Assembly: GCA_030529665.1 (NCBI GenBank)
Contig: JAUMWL010000010.1
Location: 1 to 34,650 of the forward strand
DNA: 34,650 nt
Source: Coriobacteriales bacterium
GTDB lineage: Bacteria; Actinomycetota; Coriobacteriia; Coriobacteriales; Atopobiaceae
Direction: 5' to 3'
The stretch's first letter is position 1. The number at the start of each line of letters is the position of its first letter. A program made the position numbers and the translations under genes. The notes beneath the pieces were generated by a model. The model saw nothing but the letters and a program-made list of their open reading frames with translations. It did no database searches and was not told the origin of the DNA. Positions 16,901 to 24,539 of the stretch are shown here, piece after piece.

Positions 16901-18665
16901 GCTGCCGGAGGTGGAGTACCACCTGTTGCAGCTGCCCTACATCCGCGAGGCAGCCGTCAAGGTGTGCGAGGTGGACGGTCGCGACCAGCTCTGCGCGGTT
17001 TATGTGGGCGACGAGAGCGATACCGTGCGCGCCGGCCGACGGATTCGCGCAGACCTTGCCAGCGTCGTTCCCCAAGCCATGATACCGAGCGTCTATGTGC
17101 ACCTGCGAGCGATGCCCGTTACGGAGCGGGGCAAGATTGACTACAGTTGCTTGCCCATACCAACAAGCGTGCAAGTTCAAGACAACACGTTGCCCGCGAA
17201 CGAGACCGAGCAGACGATCTGCGAGGCCTTCGCGGAGGTCTTTGGCGTGGCATCCGTAGGGGCGGAGGCGTCTTTCTTCGAGCTGGGGGGCAACTCGCTC
17301 AGGGGTATAACCCTACTGGCGGCGCTTCTTAAGCGCGGGCAGTCCGTGAGCATGAAGGAGCTGCTGGACCACCCGACGCCACGAACGTTGGCGAGTCTGT
17401 TACATGCGCGGCAGAAAACAACCGAAGAGGATGCCCAGGCGACCGATGCTGCGCAGGAGGCTATCGAGCTGCCCGACGAGCTGCGCGAGCTCATGGCATC
17501 CGAGGCGGTCGAGGCCATACTTCCGGCCAGCAACGTCACGTCGGCATACTTGTTTATGGGACAGGCCGGTGTCACCGATCGCGCAAACCGCATTCGCGTA
17601 CGCCTCACGCTCGAGGGAGCCCTCGAAGAAGCGGCGTTCAGACGTCGCGTAGATGCGCTGGTGCGCAATCACCCTTCGCTGCGAAGTGACTTCGTGCGCG
17701 ATAACCAGGGGAGGTATTGGCAAGTCGTGCGCTCGTACCAAGACGTGCCCACCTACCACAAGGACCTCCGTAGGCTCTCCGATGCGGCGCATGCGCGGCT
17801 GCTGAGTGGTTTTTGGCAAGTCATGGACGAGAGCGGCCAGCCTTTTGAGGCGGCATGCTTCCCTGTATCGGCAGGTCGCAGCGTTGTTCTCTTTGAGGTC
17901 GAACACACGCATGCCGACGGCATGTCGCTCCTTATCATGGCAAACGAGCTGGCAAACGGCGCATCTCCAAACCTTCCCGTGGATGACTTCATAGACTACC
18001 GCAGGCGTCACGTCCAGGCAGGCCAGCATATCCCTCTGTCCGTTCAACAATACCTGACTCCCAAACGTGCTCCGCTCAAGTCGCCTGAGGCGATGCTCGG
18101 GCAGGAAGTCTCGCGCACGGAAGAGGTCGTCGAACTCTCGCGGTTCCAGACGGACGAGCTCGTGCGGCGTTGCGGACGCGAAGGGGTCACGCCCTTTGTC
18201 CTCGTCCAGCTCAGTTATGGCCGGGCACTCCTGAGCCTCTTGAACGAGGACGAGGTCTGGGTGCTGCACACGGATGGGGGGCGCTCGTCCTCGCGCGAGG
18301 GGGAAAGCCGCATTGTGGGCAACCTGTTTTGCGGCGTGCCCCTCCTCATTCGTGCTACCACCACTGCGGCGCAGCTACAGGAAGACATTCTCAACATCGC
18401 AGCCCAGGCGGGAATCTCGGACTCCGACCTGCTGCGCAATCCCACCTGGATGGGCATCTACGAGGGGGTTGTTTCTGAGGACTTTGGCGAGCGCGAAGGC
18501 GGCCTCCTGTCTTTCGAGATACTTCACGACGCCAATCGCGGGGGCAACCAGATGACCATGGCCGACGGTCGGCTGCGTATCACTTTGTGCCATGCGGACG
18601 ACCCCAAGCGCAACCCGTGGTTCCGGCGGCTGGCGGAGCTCCTGCGTGCAGAGCTGCTCGGGTAA
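13971..18665 (+). CDS. NRPS-like protein: C-like / GT1-like / A / PCP / C
   Basis: 1564 residues. Domain order: residues 1-425 condensation/acyltransferase-like (NHALMDGG, His135 and Asp139); 440-555 a Rossmann segment like the N-terminal half of MGT/GT1 glycosyltransferases (VFFACDPTSQD, YVERGYRVRAYTSSRLASLVEEAGA) without the sugar-nucleotide half. Residues about 560-1065 are an adenylation domain with intact motifs: SYADFHRTTTRIACAL (A1), IKAGAAYLV (A2), YTSGSTGKPKG (A3, Tyr718), LYGTTEA (A5, Tyr865), YRTGD (A7, 945-949), GRDDRMVKLGGVRFELPEVE (A8) and GKIDY with catalytic Lys1055 (A10). A carrier domain follows with FELGGNSL, phosphopantetheine on Ser1109. Residues about 1165-1564 form a terminal C domain, EHTHADG with His1312. 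There is no thioesterase, so the last C domain probably transfers the carrier-bound acyl group to an amine, hydroxyl or sugar. The start ATG 13971 follows GAGGAGG. A 4'-phosphopantetheinyl transferase is needed from elsewhere. Confidence 0.93.
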   Translation: MIDLDGHVRVVQRCVAGPVYCDADHQAMTVYLAVQLPTRVNVPALDRALADLQERYGCIRQLVVEVGGAYYYAQTDEPLHVEVADDVDDAAAGHGQAWAERLSEPAASSDAGLPGAMRGLRVLAGKRTVVVAMNHALMDGGALLTLTTELLEGYAGYRAGTGRAASPDVPPTLSETTFEALELPVGSDWIPVAGYAHDAFVPPADMGRLDELVELTAPTASVLSLCKRLGSSPAAFFTAMIAHAIRESHPRDPQRHLVASIAIDYRTLLGCENTIRNASWTAAFDLDDSACNGMGWQEQAKWLRSAIGTRRDVRYAKGWIKTERAINVMSSRLQKKRLHDTRETSAQQSFMLTYLRLPDSSAFDGAKVCFSGFSLPSDMTLVEHAGSFHLFFIPLQRQDAFLAALDEAAAEVGLAFASDSLRKPSIHSEVSALQAGGPCVFFACDPTSQDVEALAAEMRSYVERGYRVRAYTSSRLASLVEEAGAACISCDPIFSDSDASGATWADELEDMLRQDVRVFEPECMVASQSCAWAAPLADKLGLRLENHPRARLWSELWDTDSYDESLTLQDLAWATFDAPGTAIVCGGRRMSYADFHRTTTRIACALIERGLKATDVVAIHMRRDERLLCAMFGIIKAGAAYLVLNTDWPQQRLRYVVENSDARYVIANEVPQDSRVSAETISYQWLVEKPVPGEAGPQGVLRARMLRPHSSDVAALYYTSGSTGKPKGVVLSHRNMVDSTLPLRRNACIREGSIRCRSILDVVNAGFMASVLTYGPSLYTGGTHVFVQSEELEQIAPVAQIMKQEEVDFVLMTPSVMTTLLTDEGFSQSLSQVREITLCGESFSQQLADTLTDLTREGTIINNLYGTTEAAVGLACVDVRGREVTMGVPFAHTEVFAENELGERLPHGQVGQLCVKGPRVALGYHKLPELSAEKFFVDADGIRVYRTGDNGFVNQRGEIEFLGRDDRMVKLGGVRFELPEVEYHLLQLPYIREAAVKVCEVDGRDQLCAVYVGDESDTVRAGRRIRADLASVVPQAMIPSVYVHLRAMPVTERGKIDYSCLPIPTSVQVQDNTLPANETEQTICEAFAEVFGVASVGAEASFFELGGNSLRGITLLAALLKRGQSVSMKELLDHPTPRTLASLLHARQKTTEEDAQATDAAQEAIELPDELRELMASEAVEAILPASNVTSAYLFMGQAGVTDRANRIRVRLTLEGALEEAAFRRRVDALVRNHPSLRSDFVRDNQGRYWQVVRSYQDVPTYHKDLRRLSDAAHARLLSGFWQVMDESGQPFEAACFPVSAGRSVVLFEVEHTHADGMSLLIMANELANGASPNLPVDDFIDYRRRHVQAGQHIPLSVQQYLTPKRAPLKSPEAMLGQEVSRTEEVVELSRFQTDELVRRCGREGVTPFVLVQLSYGRALLSLLNEDEVWVLHTDGGRSSSREGESRIVGNLFCGVPLLIRATTTAAQLQEDILNIAAQAGISDSDLLRNPTWMGIYEGVVSEDFGEREGGLLSFEILHDANRGGNQMTMADGRLRITLCHADDPKRNPWFRRLAELLRAELLG

Positions 18666-18748
18666 CATGCGATGAGGGTCTCTGTTGGCAGGCTCTCGAC
18701 TGGTGGAGCGGGTGACCCACGGGCCTATCGAACGAAGGGAGGTACAAG

Positions 18749-19621
18749 GTGGGTTTTGGGTATCGTCAAATCTCGACGGAAGGCCTCAAGCCCCTCGGGA
18801 GGGGTAAGAGCGGGACGGTGTACTGGGTAGACGACGACAAGGTCGTCAAGATATACCACGATGGGCGTAGCGAGCTCGAGGTGTTGAGGGAGTATCTAAC
18901 AGCTCGACTCATGGAAGAGGCAAACGTTCGTGCCATGCGGATCTTTGAGGTCGTAAAAAGCGGCGACGCCTTTGGTTTGGTGTGCGAGAGACTGGAGGGA
19001 GTCTCCTTCAGGCAGCTCCTCTTCAGCGAAACGGCACGGATTGACAAGATCGCAGCGCTCTATGCCCACTTTATGCGGGAGGGGCACCTTGCGGTCCTCG
19101 GCCAGGACGAAGGCGTGTCTGTGCGGCCCACATTCGAGAGATGGACAAACAGCATCCGTGTCTTTTCCCGCGAGGACCGTGACGCCCTGCAGAGGTCGCT
19201 CTCCCACATACCAAACAGGCTGTGTCTGCTCCATATGGACCCGACCCCCGAGAATCTGCTGCTTCTTGCCGATGGAAGCCTCGCATGGATTGACTTGGAG
19301 TCGTGTGGAACAGGACATCCGGCCTTCTCGCTACAGGCACTCTACTTTCCCGACGACGTGGATACGATACCCGGCGTCTCGCTGGACGAGGCGCGTGTGC
19401 TCAGACGTTTTTGGCACTCTTTTGCGAGGAACTATTTCGTGGGTTTCGACCAGTCTCGCATGGGATCCATCATAAGGGGCATCAAAGTGCTCGCAGTCCT
19501 TCGCTCCCTTGGTTTCTTACAGGACAAGGTGGGTGACACGCCCCTCTTCCGTGCGCAAGCGTCGGCGCTCACGAAGGGGCTTTTCTGCGACATAGCGCAA
19601 GGTCTCGACTATGACTGGTGA
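18749..19621 (+). CDS. APH/choline-kinase-like small-molecule kinase
   Basis: 290 residues with GTG start 18749 behind AGGGAGGT. The fold is that of the aminoglycoside phosphotransferase / protein-kinase-like superfamily: glycine-rich loop GRGKSGTVY, the ATP-anchoring lysine in KVVKIYHDG, the Brenner catalytic loop HMDPTPENLL (His162, Asp164, Asn169) and the metal aspartate in WIDLES (Asp182). It therefore should phosphorylate a hydroxyl on a small molecule or sugar. It resembles the group of APH-like proteins with unknown substrates, not a recognised resistance enzyme. The gene lies 83 bases after the large NRPS-like gene and before the carrier gene. Possible jobs are tailoring of the product, making an activated sugar for the two glycosyltransferases, or protecting the producer by phosphorylating the product; nothing in sequence decides between them. 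Confidence 0.85.
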   Translation: MGFGYRQISTEGLKPLGRGKSGTVYWVDDDKVVKIYHDGRSELEVLREYLTARLMEEANVRAMRIFEVVKSGDAFGLVCERLEGVSFRQLLFSETARIDKIAALYAHFMREGHLAVLGQDEGVSVRPTFERWTNSIRVFSREDRDALQRSLSHIPNRLCLLHMDPTPENLLLLADGSLAWIDLESCGTGHPAFSLQALYFPDDVDTIPGVSLDEARVLRRFWHSFARNYFVGFDQSRMGSIIRGIKVLAVLRSLGFLQDKVGDTPLFRAQASALTKGLFCDIAQGLDYDW

Positions 19622-19722
19622 TGATTTCCGATGGTGAAAGGTTGTGATTTCTGGGTGGCTGCGGATACTGCGGGTATATGGTAGAAACGGATGTAGTGTT
19701 TAGCGGGTTCTTGTTATAGTTA

Positions 19723-19730
19723 TTTAATTG
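19723..19730 (+). promoter_or_regulatory. Possible internal promoter of the carrier-protein gene
   Basis: TGTTATAGT (19722-19730, with TG at 19722-19723) matches an extended -10 like the one before the first cluster gene. It lies in the AT-rich 138-base gap between the kinase and carrier genes, 30 bases before the ATG and its GGGAGGA site. No good -35 is seen. A separate promoter would let the carrier be made in excess over the large enzymes. Confidence 0.35.
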
Positions 19731-19759
19731 TTGGGATTCGATGTATAGGGAGGAACTGT

Positions 19760-20797
19760 ATGGCAAAGTACACCGAGGAGTTGCGTCAGGCATGGAAAGA
19801 AGTCTTCGAAGTGGAGGAGGTCGCCGACGACGCCGACTTCTTTGCAGAGGGCGGTGACTCCATCATGGCGGTGCAGCTGTCGTCATGGCTGCAGCAGAAG
19901 GGTATTAAGCTGGATTTAGGCAAGATCTTCTACACGCCCGTATTCTCCGACATGGCGGAGACGCTTGAGGAGACGGAGCCCATGTACGTGCCCGACGAGC
20001 TGATGACCAAGGAGCTCATCAACGAGAAGCTGAGCGATATCATGCAGAGCGACAGAGGGGCTCAGAGCGCATCGGAGGCCAAGGCGCCGGCGACCGTCTT
20101 GCCCGGGCAGGCGCCCAGCCAGGCAGACGCCCAGGTCTGCGACCCGAAGGATATGCCCGCCGGGAAAGGCCAGGCGGGCGCCCAGGTCTGCGACCCCGCG
20201 CCTATGCCTGCTCGCAACTCTGACTACGATGTGATGATCTCCATGTTCCAGACGATGCTTGCCCAGCAGCAGGTCATGCTTCAAATGATGCAGGTCATGC
20301 TCGCCCAGCGGAGCCAGGCCCCTCAGTTTGTGGCGCCCATGCAGGGAGGTGGTATGCCCTTTCGGGCTCCCTTTCGTTCCCAGGCACCTGTAGCGGCCCC
20401 TCGATACCCCGCCCAGGTGGCACCTTCGACCGGCGGACCGCATACCCTGGACAGTGTTCCACCCGAGGCACGTGCCCAACTCGCGCAACAAATGCAAAGG
20501 TACCAGTCGCATCCGGTGGACAAACCCATCGACAAGCCCAACGTCATCGGTTTGAAGCCCGCCAAAGTCACCAAGGCCGAGCACAGCGCCGAGGAGGTCC
20601 TAGACCATGTGCTCTCTGGTCTCCTCGAGGGTAGCTACAGCCGCACGGAGGATCTCTTTGAGCAGGGACTTACTTCATTTGACGTTGTCAAGATGATTAC
20701 CCGTTGCGGTGAGCACGGCTATGCCCTGAGCATGCAGGACGTGTACATGCACTCGACCTTCAATGAGCTGCTCGAGCATATGAAGCCCGGCAAGTAG
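19760..20797 (+). CDS. Stand-alone double carrier protein (PCP-linker-PCP)
   Basis: 345 residues. The N-terminal carrier domain (1-75) has DADFFAEGGDSIMAVQL with the phosphopantetheine Ser34. The C-terminal carrier domain (about 270-345) has EDLFEQGLTSFDVVKMI with Ser306 in a looser motif. The 190-residue link contains a 17-residue tandem repeat (QAxAQVCDPxxMPA, each with a Cys), a Met/Gln-rich helix at 154-186 (SDYDVMISMFQTML...) and a Pro/Ala/Gln-rich tail. The helix resembles residues 8-37 of the first cluster protein, so it may dock the two. The link could let the carriers swing between the three C domains and the A domain. Having neither an A nor a C domain of its own, both carriers must be loaded in trans. 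The start ATG follows GGGAGGAA. A terminator follows 40 bases after the stop, closing the cluster. Confidence 0.9.
   Translation: MAKYTEELRQAWKEVFEVEEVADDADFFAEGGDSIMAVQLSSWLQQKGIKLDLGKIFYTPVFSDMAETLEETEPMYVPDELMTKELINEKLSDIMQSDRGAQSASEAKAPATVLPGQAPSQADAQVCDPKDMPAGKGQAGAQVCDPAPMPARNSDYDVMISMFQTMLAQQQVMLQMMQVMLAQRSQAPQFVAPMQGGGMPFRAPFRSQAPVAAPRYPAQVAPSTGGPHTLDSVPPEARAQLAQQMQRYQSHPVDKPIDKPNVIGLKPAKVTKAEHSAEEVLDHVLSGLLEGSYSRTEDLFEQGLTSFDVVKMITRCGEHGYALSMQDVYMHSTFNELLEHMKPGK
20120..20221 (+). repeat. Two tandem 51-base (17-residue) repeats in the carrier linker
   Basis: Two in-frame units start at 20120 and 20171. They share 17 identical bases (20129-20145 and 20180-20196), coding AQVCDP, and similar flanks ending in MPA. 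Each unit supplies one cysteine. It is a recent-looking coding duplication within the flexible link. Confidence 0.85.
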
Positions 20798-20837
20798 GCC
20801 GCAAACCGGCACGGAGCGCTTCGGGCTTGTGTAAAAC

Positions 20838-20878
20838 GGCGGGGCAGATGGGCTTTTGTTCCCTCTGCCCCGCCTTTG
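20838..20878. terminator. Terminator between the cluster and the exporter operon
   Basis: An 11-bp stem of GGCGGGGCAGA and its complement (20838-20848, 20864-20874) is followed by TTT on the plus strand and preceded by AAAA for the minus strand. It ends the biosynthetic cluster (plus) and probably also the convergent ABC exporter operon (minus). Confidence 0.85.
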
Positions 20879-20917
20879 ATAAGGCCGACCCAGGGACTGG
20901 GCCGCACCATGGTCTGG

Positions 20918-22735
20918 CTATGCGTCCATGCTGAACTGACTGTTGTAGAGCTCGGCGTAGAGGCCAGCGCACTCCATGAGCTCGTCGTGGGTGCCGGTTT
21001 CCCGAATGTCGCCGTCCTGCATGTAAATGATGAGGTCGGCATTCTTGATCGTAGAGAGGCGATGCGCGATGACAAAGCTCGTCCGTCCGCGGGTCACCTC
21101 GTCCATGGCCCGCTGGATCTGCTCCTCGGTGCGGGTGTCCACCGAGGAAGTGGCTTCGTCCAGGATGAGCATCGGCGAATCGGCCACCATCGCGCGGGCG
21201 ATGGTGAGGAGCTGCTTCTGTCCGGCGGAGATGCTTACGCTGTCGTTGAGCTGCGTATCGAGGCCCCTGGGCAGCGTGTCAACGAAGTGCGCCAACCCGC
21301 AGCGCGCACAGACGTCGAGGAGGTCGTCGTCGGAAACGCTTTCTTTGCCGTAGGTCAGATTTTCACGCACGGTACCCTCAAAAAGCCATGTGTCCTGAAG
21401 TACCATCCCAAAGACCTCATGCGCGTCCTTTCGTGTGACGTCGGCGAGATTCGTCCCGTCTATGGCAATCGTACCACCATCCAGCTCGTAAAAACGCATG
21501 AGCAGGTTGACCAGTGTGGTCTTGCCGGCACCGGTAGGTCCCACGATGGCAACCTTCTGCCCAGCCTCAACACGCGCGGAGAAGTCGTGGATGATGGTCC
21601 TCTCTGGCACGTAGCCAAACCGTATATGGTCAAAGGACACTGCACCACGTACGTCGGACAGGCGCGTGGTTTTGTTGCTTTCGTCTTCAAGCTCCTCCTC
21701 CGCCAGGAAAGCCTTGACTCGCGCACTTGCGGCGGCAGCGGCCTGGATGCTCGCGAAGCCCTGCCCAATGGAGCTGAGCGGGATAGAGAACAGGCGCACG
21801 TATATGATGAAGGCAACGACAACCGAGAAGTCGATGGACCCGCCAAAGGCAAGGGCTGCGCCGACGATGCACACGGCCACATAGCCAAGGTTGCCGACAA
21901 AGGTCATGATGGGCATCAGCAGCCTCGAGAGGAACTCCGCTTGGAAGGTGCGTTGCCGAAGGCGCTCGTTGGCGTCCCGAAACGCTCGAAGCTCGCTCTC
22001 CTCTGCGTTGTAGGCGCGCACGATCATCTGCCCTGCGTACAGCTCATCTATATGTCCGTTCAACTCTGCAAGGCTCTTCTGTCGTGCCACAAAGTACTTC
22101 TGAGACACACCCATGATTCGGCCCATCGCAATGAAGCCCACCAGCGTCGTGGCGATGGCGGTAAGGGACATGCGCCACTCCGTTATCGTCATCATCACGA
22201 TGCAGCCAATGACGATGGTGGATGATGACACGAAGACGCCCACGCTCGTGTTGAGCGACTGGCTGATGGTGTCCACGTCGTTAGTCACATGCGAGAGCGT
22301 GTCGCCCTGGCTGTGGTTGTCGAAGTACCTAAGAGGCATGCGGTTGATCTTGCGCGTGATCTCGCTGCGCATCTGCTTGCCCACGCTGCAGGACACATGC
22401 GACATGATGAGCGACTGCAGGTAGTCGAGCGCCATGCTTGCCACATAGACGGCGATGAGCGTCATGCCAATGCCGTTGACCTTGGCGAGGCTGATGTCTA
22501 TGCCTGTTGATGAGACGCCCTTCGTGATGGTTTCGGCCAAACGCGCAATCAAGGACGGTCCCGCGACGGAGAGCAACGCGCTGACTGCAGAAAACGCGAA
22601 GGCCACAACGATGAGGCCCACATACTGATGGCAGTAACCCACGAGATAGGAAAGTGATGCGCCGAGGTCCTGCTTGTTGCGAGTGCTGCCCCGACGGGCT
22701 TTCGAAACCATCTGCTTGCGTGTCTTCGGACTCAT
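20918..22735 (-). CDS. ABC exporter half-transporter (second subunit)
   Basis: 605 residues: an N-terminal six-helix exporter membrane domain followed by a nucleotide-binding domain, the type that pumps lipids, peptides or drugs outward. Walker A is GPTGAGKTT (Lys405), Walker B with LILDEATSSVD keeps the catalytic Glu, and the switch His is in IAHRLSTI. The signature reads SISAGQKQ, slightly off the LSGGQ consensus. It overlaps the upstream half-transporter by four bases (ATGA), so the two are translated together and should form a heterodimer. The paired degeneracies (Asp in the partner's Walker B, ISAGQ here) give one consensus and one weakened ATP site, a known design of heterodimeric exporters. 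It converges on the NRPS-like cluster, making that product a possible cargo. Confidence 0.93.
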   Translation of the reverse strand: MSPKTRKQMVSKARRGSTRNKQDLGASLSYLVGYCHQYVGLIVVAFAFSAVSALLSVAGPSLIARLAETITKGVSSTGIDISLAKVNGIGMTLIAVYVASMALDYLQSLIMSHVSCSVGKQMRSEITRKINRMPLRYFDNHSQGDTLSHVTNDVDTISQSLNTSVGVFVSSSTIVIGCIVMMTITEWRMSLTAIATTLVGFIAMGRIMGVSQKYFVARQKSLAELNGHIDELYAGQMIVRAYNAEESELRAFRDANERLRQRTFQAEFLSRLLMPIMTFVGNLGYVAVCIVGAALAFGGSIDFSVVVAFIIYVRLFSIPLSSIGQGFASIQAAAAASARVKAFLAEEELEDESNKTTRLSDVRGAVSFDHIRFGYVPERTIIHDFSARVEAGQKVAIVGPTGAGKTTLVNLLMRFYELDGGTIAIDGTNLADVTRKDAHEVFGMVLQDTWLFEGTVRENLTYGKESVSDDDLLDVCARCGLAHFVDTLPRGLDTQLNDSVSISAGQKQLLTIARAMVADSPMLILDEATSSVDTRTEEQIQRAMDEVTRGRTSFVIAHRLSTIKNADLIIYMQDGDIRETGTHDELMECAGLYAELYNSQFSMDA

Positions 22736-24498
22736 CGTAGCTCCTCCTCGCTTAGCTGGCTATAGGCGAGCTCTTGGTAGGCCTCACAGCTCGCCATGAG
22801 CTCCTCGTGCGTTCCCTGTCCCGCGACGCGACCATCCTCGAGCACCACGATGAGGTCGGCGTTCATGATGGTGCCGATGCGGTGCGCTACGATGAGGCAG
22901 GTCGCATCCGCCATTTCGTCCTTGAGTGCCTGCCTGAGCGCGCGGTCGGTCTTGTAGTCAAGCGCGGAGAAGCTGTCGTCAAAGATGTATATTTCGGGAT
23001 GGCGGGCCACGGCGCGGGCGATGGAGAGACGCTGCCGCTGTCCACCAGAAAGGTTGGTGCCCATCTGAGCCACCGCCGCCTCGATGCCCTTCTCCTGAGC
23101 ATCCACGAAGTCGCTGCCCTGGGCAATTGCGATAGCGCGTTTCACGGTGGCGTCGTCCGATTCGTTGTCGCCAAAATCGACGTTCGAGCGGATGTCACCG
23201 CTAAAGAGCACGGAACGTTGCGAGACATAGCCAATTCGTTTGGCCAGCTCGCTCTTGCGGTACTCCCGCACGTCATGTCCGTCCACCAGCACCCGTCCTG
23301 CCGTCACGTCATAGAAGCGCGGCACGAGGTTGACTACCGTCGTTTTGCCGCTGCCGGTGGCTCCGATAAAGGCCACGGTGTCGCCCTTCCTGGCGGCAAA
23401 GGACACGTCCGATATGGCGTTGCCCCTGCCATCCGGATAGCTAAAGCAAACATGGTCGAAGACCACCGTGCCCACCTCATCGGTCTTGCCGACACCTGGC
23501 CCATCCTCGACGCTCACCTGCGCATCGAGCACCTCGTTGATGCGTTGCGCACTGACGAGCGATCGAGGGACGTTCATGAAGAGCGCGGAGAGCAGGATGA
23601 ACGCCGTGATAATCTGCAGGCCGTAGGACATGAACACCACCATGTTGCCAAAGAGACTCGCGTATTCCTCCAGCGACGCGGTGTTGATGACGTAGGCCCC
23701 GGTCCAGTAGATGGCGAGCGACATGCCGTTCATCACGAGTGACATGAAAGGGTTGATGAAGGCCGTTGCACGGTTGGTAAAGAGGCTCGTGCCGGTGAAC
23801 TCCTCGTTGACCTCTTCGAACTTGCCTTGCTGGAAGTCCTCGGCGTTGTAGGCGCGTATAACCCGGATGCCGCTCAGGTTCTCGCGCACCAGTTGGTTGA
23901 GGTGGTCGGTATGTGACTGCAGCAGCTTGAACTTGGGCGTCACAAGTCGAACGATGCTTATGACGACGGTGACGAGGGCCACCACCGCGATGCCCATGGC
24001 TATGGTCCATTCCTGCCTGCTGGCCGAAATCTTGGCAATCGCCCATACGGCCGTGATGGGCGCTTTGATCATCATCTGCAGACCCACGGTCATGAGGTTT
24101 TGGATCTGCTGCACGTCGTTGGTCGAGCGTGTGATGAGCGAGGCGGTGCTAAACCTGTTGATCTCTCCCAGCGAGAAGCCCTGTACCTTGGTATAGACGG
24201 CTTCGCGAATACGCGTGGAGAAGTCGACCCCGATGTGTACGATAAAGTAGCTGGATATGATGGAGCATATGAGGCTCCCAATGGCGCACAGGAGCATGAA
24301 CCCGCCATCGACCCAGATGTCGGACAGGCCACCGGCAGCCCCTGCGTGTGCCGTCGACCTGCCTTGCGCAATCTGTGTGACGGAATTCATGTATTCGGGC
24401 ATCTTGAGATCGAGCCACACCTGAGCGACGATGAACGTAACTGCGCATGCGACATAGAGCCATTCGCGCTTTCTTAGGTACTTGAGCAATCTTAGCAA
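22732..24498 (-). CDS. ABC exporter half-transporter (first subunit)
   Basis: 588 residues with an N-terminal transmembrane exporter domain (six hydrophobic segments) and a C-terminal ATPase domain. Walker A is GATGSGKTT (Lys385), the signature is LSGGQRQRLSIARA, Walker B is YIFDDSFSALD, where the catalytic glutamate is replaced by Asp-Ser, and the switch is VAHRIGTI. The IFDDSFSALD version is typical of the degenerate site in heterodimeric multidrug/peptide exporters. Translation starts at TTG 24498 behind GGAGGGAG. It lies 41 bases downstream of a 46-residue small ORF on the same strand and shares its likely promoter. The operon is clearly minus-strand and convergent with the biosynthetic genes. 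Generic multidrug export is the alternative reading. Confidence 0.93.
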   Translation of the reverse strand: MLRLLKYLRKREWLYVACAVTFIVAQVWLDLKMPEYMNSVTQIAQGRSTAHAGAAGGLSDIWVDGGFMLLCAIGSLICSIISSYFIVHIGVDFSTRIREAVYTKVQGFSLGEINRFSTASLITRSTNDVQQIQNLMTVGLQMMIKAPITAVWAIAKISASRQEWTIAMGIAVVALVTVVISIVRLVTPKFKLLQSHTDHLNQLVRENLSGIRVIRAYNAEDFQQGKFEEVNEEFTGTSLFTNRATAFINPFMSLVMNGMSLAIYWTGAYVINTASLEEYASLFGNMVVFMSYGLQIITAFILLSALFMNVPRSLVSAQRINEVLDAQVSVEDGPGVGKTDEVGTVVFDHVCFSYPDGRGNAISDVSFAARKGDTVAFIGATGSGKTTVVNLVPRFYDVTAGRVLVDGHDVREYRKSELAKRIGYVSQRSVLFSGDIRSNVDFGDNESDDATVKRAIAIAQGSDFVDAQEKGIEAAVAQMGTNLSGGQRQRLSIARAVARHPEIYIFDDSFSALDYKTDRALRQALKDEMADATCLIVAHRIGTIMNADLIVVLEDGRVAGQGTHEELMASCEAYQELAYSQLSEEELR

Positions 24499-24539
24499 GC
24501 CAGCTCCCTCCTCCGGCTGCTTGGGGAATGGGATACTAA

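Noticed and set aside
18749-19621. Aminoglycoside resistance gene
   Set aside because: Only the general kinase fold is visible; the neighbourhood is biosynthetic and nothing marks an aminoglycoside substrate.
20120-20221. CRISPR-like direct repeats
   Set aside because: There are only two units, they are contiguous, in frame and inside a coding sequence; no spacers or cas genes.
20876-22225. A 449-codon plus-strand open frame opposite the ABC transporter
   Set aside because: It lies fully antisense to a transporter with intact Walker motifs and has no sensible ribosome binding site or motif.
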